Source: Marichromatium gracile | Lineage (GTDB): Bacteria; Pseudomonadota; Gammaproteobacteria; Chromatiales; Chromatiaceae | Reading direction: 5' to 3' | NCBI RefSeq assembly: GCF_004343155.1 | Contig: NZ_SMDC01000001.1 | Location: forward strand, 558,001 to 622,000 | DNA length: 64,000 bases | In this document: positions 59,012-64,000 of the stretch, piece after piece | Numbering within the stretch: position 1 is the first letter of the stretch | Layout of the letters: the number at the start of each line of letters is the position of its first letter | Notes under the pieces: model-generated | The model's database searches: none | What the model was told of the DNA's origin: nothing | Seen by the model: only the letters and a program-made list of their open reading frames with translations | Translations under genes and position numbers: made by a program

Positions 59012-59271
59012 CCCTCCCCCCCGGTCCGTTGCCGACGGCGTGCCGCGCGCCGCGCCGCGGCGAGCATCAGCGCGCCGCCGAGTCCGGCGCCGATCGCCGC
59101 CTCGGCGAGCGCCACGTCGGGCGCGCCGAGCCGCGCCCAGACCAGCGCCAGCCACAGCCCGAAGGCGATGAACAGCATCACCGCGCGGCGCGGCTCGACG
59201 CTGGTCAGGGCGGCCACGGCCAGGGTCAGCAGGGTGGCGATCAGCACCAGGTCGAACAGCAATAGGGTCAT
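59008..59271 (-). CDS. DUF4040 / MbhD-like subunit
   Basis: An 87-residue three-helix protein: LLLFDLVLIATLLTLAVAAL, VMLFIAFGLWLALVWARLGA, APDVALAEAAIGAGLGGALM, the last being the diagnostic PDVALTEAxVGAG-like motif. In classical Mrp this segment is the C-terminal part of MrpA; here it is a separate gene as in membrane-bound hydrogenase-type modules. Confidence 0.9.
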   Translation of the reverse strand: MTLLLFDLVLIATLLTLAVAALTSVEPRRAVMLFIAFGLWLALVWARLGAPDVALAEAAIGAGLGGALMLAAARRAARRRQRTGGEG

Positions 59272-59564
59272 TGCAGGTCCTCGCCGTCGCCGCGCAGCGC
59301 GCGCTTGGCGACCAGATGGGCGCCGGTGGCGCCGGCGAGCAGCACCAGCAGCCAGATCAGCACCAGCTTGAGCCCCTGCCAGGGCGACTCGACCCAGGGC
59401 AGCAGGCCGCAGATCAGCAGGCCGAGACCGAGGTTGTCGGCCTTGGTCAGGGCGTGCAGCCGGGTGAACAGGTCGGGCAGGCGCAGCAGCCCGATGCTGC
59501 CGGCGGCGAAGAACAGACAGCCGAGCGGCAGGGTGATCGCGGAGAAGAGGAACGCGGCGGTCAT
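59268..59564 (-). CDS. mrpG: MrpG-like subunit
   Basis: A 98-residue protein with three helices: ITLPLGCLFFAAGSIGLLRL, PDLFTRLHALTKADNLGLGL (the MnhG PDxxTRLHAxTKA signature) and LVLIWLLVLLAGATGAHLVA. Overlaps both neighbours by 4 bp. Confidence 0.95.
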   Translation of the reverse strand: MTAAFLFSAITLPLGCLFFAAGSIGLLRLPDLFTRLHALTKADNLGLGLLICGLLPWVESPWQGLKLVLIWLLVLLAGATGAHLVAKRALRGDGEDLQ

Positions 59565-59824
59565 TCGGGTGGCTCCTGGAGCCGGCGGCGGGTGAGCGCG
59601 GCGGCGGCCACCGCGGCGAGCAGCGCGAAGATCAGCGCGACGTCGATCAGCGCTGGCTGCTCGATGGCGACGGCGAGCAGCAGGAGTACGCCGATCCCGC
59701 TGGTGCCGAGCAGTTGCACGCCCATCATCCGGTCGGCGGCGCCGGGGCCGCGCAGCACCTGGATCAGGCCGAGCGACATGCTGGCGAGCAGGGCCAGGGC
59801 GGCGAGCAGCGCGAGCGTCCTCAT
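59561..59824 (-). CDS. mrpF: MrpF-like subunit
   Basis: An 87-residue protein with three helices and the family motif VLRGPGAADRMMGVQLLGTS, followed by LIDVALIFALLAAVAAAAL. Overlaps by 4 bp with mrpE and mrpG. Confidence 0.93.
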   Translation of the reverse strand: MRTLALLAALALLASMSLGLIQVLRGPGAADRMMGVQLLGTSGIGVLLLLAVAIEQPALIDVALIFALLAAVAAAALTRRRLQEPPE

Positions 59825-60318
59825 CCGTGACCCTCGCGCGCGAACAGCGCCGCGACCCGTTGCTCCAGCGCGATGAGCTCGGGGCGGACGTCGACTCCGG
59901 TGTCGATGGCGTGTACCCGCAGCCGTTGACCGTGCATGTCGGCCCCCAGGGTGCCGGGCAGCAGGCTCACGGTGTCGAGGAAGAGCACCCGTGCGGCGGG
60001 ATCGGTGAGCCGGGAGTGGTAGTCGATGAAGCCTGGGGCGATGCGTGGTCGCGGCGCCAGCACCCGCAGTGCGACATCGAATCCGCCGCGCAACGACTGG
60101 GCGACGAAGTAGGGGATGAAGGCCAGTAGCGCCAGCACCCGCGGTCGTCGTCGGCGCGGGGGCGAGAGCGCAAGGCTGGCATGGGTGGCGAGCGCCACGC
60201 TCGGCAGACCGATCAGCCAGGACCAAGGGTCGGTGCCGGCGAGGATCAGCCAGAGCAGTGAGAACAGTGCGCCTCGGGCGAGGACGGTGGTCCAGTGGCG
60301 ATGCACGATGGCTGGCAT
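59821..60318 (-). CDS. mrpE: MrpE-like subunit, first gene of the Mrp-like operon
   Basis: A 165-residue protein: two N-terminal helices (ALFSLLWLILAGTDPWSWLI), a basic loop, LLAFIPYFVAQSLRGGFDVA, then TVSLLPGTLGADMHGQRLRV, the MnhE TLTPGT-like motif. ATG 60318 starts the operon; a promoter must lie in 60319-60521. Confidence 0.93.
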   Translation of the reverse strand: MPAIVHRHWTTVLARGALFSLLWLILAGTDPWSWLIGLPSVALATHASLALSPPRRRRPRVLALLAFIPYFVAQSLRGGFDVALRVLAPRPRIAPGFIDYHSRLTDPAARVLFLDTVSLLPGTLGADMHGQRLRVHAIDTGVDVRPELIALEQRVAALFAREGHG

Positions 60319-60521
60319 CCTTGTGCGTTGGGTTCTGGGCCTGGATATGTTCGGCGCTCCGCGCCGGTGATCCTCTTCACTGACCAGTGGGGCGCGCCCC
60401 GAGTTCCGTCCCGGGGCGCCTTGGCGGTTCGAACCAGCTTCCAGCGATCAGCTTCCAGCCTCCAGTCGGGGAGGCTGGTGTGCATGATCGGCGATTGACG
60501 GGCAAGACGGTATCTTGGCGG
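60319..60521. repeat. Intergenic stretch with ctggaggctgg-type repeat remnants
   Basis: 203 bp between the Mrp-like operon and a chemoreceptor stop. It contains cttggcggttcgaacc, a partial copy of the dispersed GAACCGC repeat, then agcttccagcgatcagcttc and cagcctccagtcggggaggctgg. No gene seen. It should also hold the mrpE promoter. Confidence 0.6.
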
Positions 60522-63074
60522 TCAGACCTTGAAGCGACCGACGCGTTCCTGCTGACCGGCGGCGAGCTCGGCCAGTTCTCCGGCGGCGTGCTTGATCTGG
60601 GTGGCGCCGGCGCTCACCCCCTCGATCGCCTGGGTGGTGTTGATGAGATTGCGGTCGACCTCCTGGGAGACGGCGGCCTGTTCCTCGGCGGCGCTGGCGA
60701 TCTGGCTGTTCATGTCCTTGATGGTGCTCACCGAGCGGGTGATCTGCTCGAGCGAGCTGCCGGCCTCGCCGGCCATGGCGACGCTCTCCTGGGCCTGGGT
60801 CCGGCTCTCCTCCATCGCCGCCACCGCCTGGCTGGTGCCCGACTGCAGGCGCTCGATCATCTGCTGGATCTCGGTGGTCGAGGCCTGGGTGCGGCTGGCC
60901 AGGGTACGGACCTCGTCGGCGACCACCGCGAAGCCGCGCCCCTGCTCGCCGGCGCGCGCCGCCTCGATCGCGGCGTTGAGCGCGAGCAGGTTGGTCTGGT
61001 CGGCGATGGCGCGGATGACGTCGAGCACCTTGCCGATCTCGGCCGAGTCCTCGGAGAGTCGGGCGATGACCTCGGTGGCGCCCTCGACGCGCTGCGAGAG
61101 CACCTCGATTGAGGCGATTGAGCTGGCCACCACCTGACTCCCGGCACTGGCGTCCTGGTCGGTCTGCAGGGTCGCGGCGGCCGCCTCGGTGGCGTTGCGC
61201 GCGACCTCGGCGACGGTGGCGGTCATCTCGTTCATCGCCGTGGCGACCTGTTCGAGCTCGGCCTGTTGACGTCGGACCTGGTCGTCGGTCTGCTGGCTGG
61301 TGGCGGAGAGCTCCTCGGCGGCGGCGGCCAGTTGCTGATTGCCGCCGGCGACCTCGGCGATGAGGTCGCGCAGCTTGCTCTGGAACAGGTTGAAGGCGGC
61401 GGCCAACTCGGCCAGCTCGTCCTTGCCGTGGATCTCGATGGTGCGGGTGAGGTCGCCCTCGCCCTCGGCGACGTCGCGCATCATCCCGGTGAGCCCCTGG
61501 ATGCGGCGCACGATGGCGCGGGTGACCAGCAGCATCAGCACGATGCCGACGATGATGCTCGCCACCGAGACCGTGACCATCACCATCGCCGAGCGTTGCG
61601 CGGCAGCGGCGGCGCGATCGGCCGTCTCGGTGATCGCCTCGAGCGGTACCGAGACGCCGATGCCCCAGGGGCGGTCGTTGACGCCGAGCTGGATCGGGGT
61701 GAAGGCGAACACCTCGTCGGCGTTCTCGATCAGCAGCGGCTCGCCACGCTGCAGGGTGGTGACGATACGCGTGGCATCGTCGGTGAGATCGGCGAGCGGC
61801 TTGCCGACCATGTCGGGGCGACGGCTCGAACCGATGATGGTGCCGTCGTTGGCCACCAGCGCGACCTTGGCGCGGCCGTCGTAGAGACCCGCGGCGGTCT
61901 CCTCGGCGAGGCGCTGGAAGTGGCTGAGTTCGAGGTCGACACCGACGATGCCGCGAAACACCCCGCCTTGCAGGACCGGGACTACCATCGAGGTGATCAG
62001 CCGCTCCTCGCCCTGCACCGGGTAGAGATAGGGGTCGATGACCTGCTCCTGACGGGTCTGGCGGGGGATCAGGTAGAAATCACCCTTGCCCGGGGTCTCG
62101 TAGTCGACCTGGGCCTCGACCTGTGCGCTACCGGAGGCATCGATGCTCCAATAGGGGATGAAGCGACCGCTGGCGTCATGCTTGGGGGTGTCGGCATAGC
62201 GGGCGTCGGCGCCGTCGAAGGCGTCGGGCTCCCAGGCGGTGTAGACGCCGAGGAAGTCGGGGTGCTCGAGGAGCACCGCGCGCAGCATCTGGTTGACGTC
62301 GCTGCGCGAGAAGAAGGCCATCTCGTCGAGCCACAGCGAGGAGACGACCACCCAGCCCCACTCGGGCACCAGGCGCGCGAAGGCGAGCTTGGGCCGGGCG
62401 GTGTCCTCGCCCGGCGGGGTCCAGTCGTAATGGATGTGGCCCTCGCCGTCGTCGGCGACCTGCTCGTCGATGGCGACGAACAGGTTCTTGCCGACATCCA
62501 TGGCGGTGTCGTAGCTCGGGTCGTCGAGCACGCGACCGTCGAGTGCGGGTGCATTGGGGTCCATCACCATCCGCGGATAGGGGCTGGAACGGTCCTGGAT
62601 CCAGATGTAGTCGCCCTCGTCGGAGTGCATCCGGCGGATCGCGGCGATGGCCTGTTGCTGGGCCTCGGCGCGGGTGAGTTCGCCACGCCGCGCGGCGGCG
62701 ACATAGTCGGCGATGGTGGCGCGCGCGATCGCGGTGGTCGCCTCGATCTCGCGATAGCGTTCGCTCAGCCGTTTCCAGTCGGCGGCGGTCATCTCTGCGG
62801 CGTCCTTGCGTGCGGCCACCCCGAGCGCCTGGGCGAGGGTGCGGGCGACGCCCAGCGGCTCTTCGGTGTCGGCCTCGATGGTCGCGGCCTGTTCCTGGGT
62901 GGCATTGACGATCAGCGTGCGCGCGCTCTCGAGCGCGGCCTCACGCTGCGCCTCGGCCATCGAGTTCATCTGCGAGAGTGCATAGAGGGTGATCCCGAAC
63001 CCGAGTATCACCAGGATCGAGCCCGACCACAGTGCGATCCTGAAACCGATCGAGTGCCTGTTGAGCAACGTCAT
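60522..63074 (-). CDS. Methyl-accepting chemotaxis protein with a large Cache-type sensor
   Basis: An 850-residue transmembrane chemoreceptor. Helix 1 is at about residues 12-32 ([20 protein letters not shown]). The periplasmic region of about 450 residues carries an N-terminal Cache_2-like part ([32 protein letters not shown]) and a distal dCache-like part ([52 protein letters not shown]). Helix 2 lies near 495-520 ([20 protein letters not shown]). A HAMP domain and the signalling hairpin follow, with [34 protein letters not shown] as its tip. No CheR-binding pentapeptide is seen at the end (ERVGRFKV). Ligand unknown. Confidence 0.93.
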   Translation of the reverse strand: MTLLNRHSIGFRIALWSGSILVILGFGITLYALSQMNSMAEAQREAALESARTLIVNATQEQAATIEADTEEPLGVARTLAQALGVAARKDAAEMTAADWKRLSERYREIEATTAIARATIADYVAAARRGELTRAEAQQQAIAAIRRMHSDEGDYIWIQDRSSPYPRMVMDPNAPALDGRVLDDPSYDTAMDVGKNLFVAIDEQVADDGEGHIHYDWTPPGEDTARPKLAFARLVPEWGWVVVSSLWLDEMAFFSRSDVNQMLRAVLLEHPDFLGVYTAWEPDAFDGADARYADTPKHDASGRFIPYWSIDASGSAQVEAQVDYETPGKGDFYLIPRQTRQEQVIDPYLYPVQGEERLITSMVVPVLQGGVFRGIVGVDLELSHFQRLAEETAAGLYDGRAKVALVANDGTIIGSSRRPDMVGKPLADLTDDATRIVTTLQRGEPLLIENADEVFAFTPIQLGVNDRPWGIGVSVPLEAITETADRAAAAAQRSAMVMVTVSVASIIVGIVLMLLVTRAIVRRIQGLTGMMRDVAEGEGDLTRTIEIHGKDELAELAAAFNLFQSKLRDLIAEVAGGNQQLAAAAEELSATSQQTDDQVRRQQAELEQVATAMNEMTATVAEVARNATEAAAATLQTDQDASAGSQVVASSIASIEVLSQRVEGATEVIARLSEDSAEIGKVLDVIRAIADQTNLLALNAAIEAARAGEQGRGFAVVADEVRTLASRTQASTTEIQQMIERLQSGTSQAVAAMEESRTQAQESVAMAGEAGSSLEQITRSVSTIKDMNSQIASAAEEQAAVSQEVDRNLINTTQAIEGVSAGATQIKHAAGELAELAAGQQERVGRFKV

Positions 63075-63186
63075 GCCTGTCCCCCTGTGCTTTGCCTATA
63101 CCGGATGGATCGGCGCGGGACATACGCAAGGGTCGCCACGCCTGGCTTGGGTGTGCGGACCGTTCGCGGCAGTTATTGATGGTCGA

Positions 63187-63210
63187 CGAGCACAGTCTTG
63201 AGTGTGCTCG
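63187..63210. terminator. Hairpin between the two chemoreceptor genes
   Basis: cgagcaca / tgtgctcg, an 8-bp stem with an 8-base loop, between the partial receptor (ending 63338) and the start of the complete one (63074). No clear T-run. It could terminate the upstream minus-strand transcript. Confidence 0.4.
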
Positions 63211-63337
63211 CCTGGATGGTGACCGGTAACGGCTTGCTGTTCGGGTAGTTGGGGTGATCGCCCGCAGATCCAATGGAGCATGCGCGGACGCCGAGGGTCG
63301 GGCGCGGCCTGCTGTGAGCCAGTTCATGTCGACCGGC

Positions 63338-64000
63338 TCAGGCGGCGCTCCGATCGATGGTGGCCGTGGGCGTTTGGTGTTCGATGTCGGCGCGAATGCT
63401 GTCGAGGATGAGAAACACCTGACGGCTGTCGTCCTCCATCTCCTCGAGCGCGGCGCGTAGCGCGGCATAGTCGAGCGGCGTCTGGGCGAGCAGCTCGAAG
63501 ATCTGGCCGGTGGCCTGGTGTACGCGCGCGTGCGGCGGCTCGAGATCGCGGTAGTGTGCGGCGGCGGAAAAGAAGGCCTCGCCGTCGCCGTGCTCGTACC
63601 ATTGGCCGAGACGGCAGTGGTGATGGTCGACGAAGTCGAAGGCCGGGGCACGCGCGGCGACCGAGGCATAGGTGTTGACCTTCCAAAGCACGTGATCGAG
63701 CTTGGCGAGGCTCATGAAGACGCTGTCGGAGACCCGACGAACGTCACCGAAGGCGGTGTCGACCTCGCCGTGCAGGCGATCGAGACGGTGCTTGAAGCCG
63801 CCGACCTTGCCATCGACCTCGCGCACGCCGTCGACCAGGGTGGTGGAGATCCGCTCGACGCTGCCGACCGCCTCGATCATCTCCTGGATGTCGTCATGGG
63901 TCTCGGTGATCGCCGCGCGGGTCTTGTCGGCGAGCGCGCGCACCTCGTCAGCGACCACCGCGAAGCCGCGCCCGGCCTCGCCGGCGCGCGCCGCCTCGAT
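63338..64000 (-). CDS. Chemoreceptor signalling domain with C-terminal CZB domain (partial, 5' end outside window)
   Basis: The last 220 residues of a methyl-accepting protein running off the right edge. It begins inside the conserved hairpin tip ([20 protein letters not shown]). After the coiled coil it has VFMSLAKLDHVLWKVNTYAS and FDFVDHHHCRLGQWYEHGDG with YRDLEPPHARVHQATGQIFE, a chemoreceptor zinc-binding (CZB) domain with its His/Cys ligands. CZB receptors respond to zinc or to hypochlorous-type oxidants. Whether it has membrane or sensory parts cannot be told. Start lies beyond position 64000. Confidence 0.9.
   Translation of the reverse strand: MEAARAGEAGRGFAVVADEVRALADKTRAAITETHDDIQEMIEAVGSVERISTTLVDGVREVDGKVGGFKHRLDRLHGEVDTAFGDVRRVSDSVFMSLAKLDHVLWKVNTYASVAARAPAFDFVDHHHCRLGQWYEHGDGEAFFSAAAHYRDLEPPHARVHQATGQIFELLAQTPLDYAALRAALEEMEDDSRQVFLILDSIRADIEHQTPTATIDRSAA

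Noticed and set aside
52816-60318. DAB-type CO2 uptake complex (DabA plus DabB)
   Set aside because: There is a NuoL-like subunit, but no DUF2309/DabA protein anywhere in the window; the nine genes match an Mrp/complex-I-like module.
1-64000. tRNA, rRNA or riboswitch genes
   Set aside because: Scanned for conserved tRNA/rRNA blocks and known riboswitch cores in the intergenic gaps and saw none; a covariance-model search would be needed to exclude small RNAs.

Overview
The window is very GC-rich DNA, apart from an AT-rich patch at about 16.26-17.5 kb. Its gene content points to an autotrophic, carboxysome-forming gammaproteobacterium, most likely a purple sulfur bacterium of the Chromatiales. 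The grounds are form IA RuBisCO with an alpha-carboxysome operon, a membrane pyrophosphatase, a TonB/Fur iron economy, and dispersed repeats built on a GAACCGCAAAGACGCGAAGG-like core. The taxonomic call is inference; no rRNA is present.

Layout. (1) 0.1-5.2 kb: surface-polysaccharide or LPS glycosyltransferases, three GT4 and one GT9. (2) 5.2-11.9 kb: mixed metabolic and envelope genes: a zinc-ribbon protein, an exported choloylglycine-hydrolase-like enzyme, glutamate decarboxylase, a GT2 and CrtO-like acyltransferase pair whose 3' ends overlap, and two exported proteins. (3) 12-17.5 kb: an accessory island with a RAYT-type transposase and a broken copy, a HipBA toxin-antitoxin pair, an IS5-like element abutting a fragment of a duplicated glycosyltransferase gene, an orphan HicB-like antitoxin and an AT-rich hypothetical. 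(4) 17.5-20.6 kb: a GT4 and an asparagine synthase, then a repeat-dense 0.5 kb stretch. (5) 21.1-33.7 kb: an iron-responsive block with six Fur-box-like sites. They sit before DUF2325/HD-GYP genes, a periplasmic protein plus TonB-dependent receptor, a 44-residue peptide coupled to a half-length aldehyde-dehydrogenase-like protein, a P1B ATPase (followed by flavodoxin), a cytochrome c, and an exbB-exbD-exbD-tonB operon. (6) 34-41.5 kb: housekeeping genes: a CPBP protease, folA, apaH, apaG, a Gfo/Idh oxidoreductase, pdxA and hppA. (7) 41.7-52.8 kb: the carbon-fixation locus: a BicA-like SulP transporter, a RuBisCO-small-subunit-like protein, cbbL, cbbS, csoS2, csoSCA, csoS4A, csoS4B, two csoS1 genes, a ferritin-like gene, acRAF, a McdB-like peptide and a CbbR-type regulator. 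(8) 52.8-60.3 kb, opposite strand: a nine-gene Mrp/complex-I-like cation or proton module. (9) 60.5-64 kb: two chemoreceptors, the second cut by the window edge.

How the parts fit. Bicarbonate could enter through the SulP carrier and be dehydrated by CsoSCA inside the CsoS1/CsoS4 shell. CsoS2 links the shell to CbbLS and acRAF helps fold RuBisCO. The convergent Mrp-like module is placed to supply an ion gradient or energised CO2 hydration, although no DabA-type partner is present.

The most unusual items are: a stand-alone RuBisCO-small-subunit-like protein encoded just before cbbL; the terminal antiporter subunit of the Mrp-like module, fused through an 18-bp tandem-repeat linker to a peptidoglycan-binding domain; an McdB-like peptide without McdA; and the catalytic-half-less ALDH-like protein behind a Fur box.
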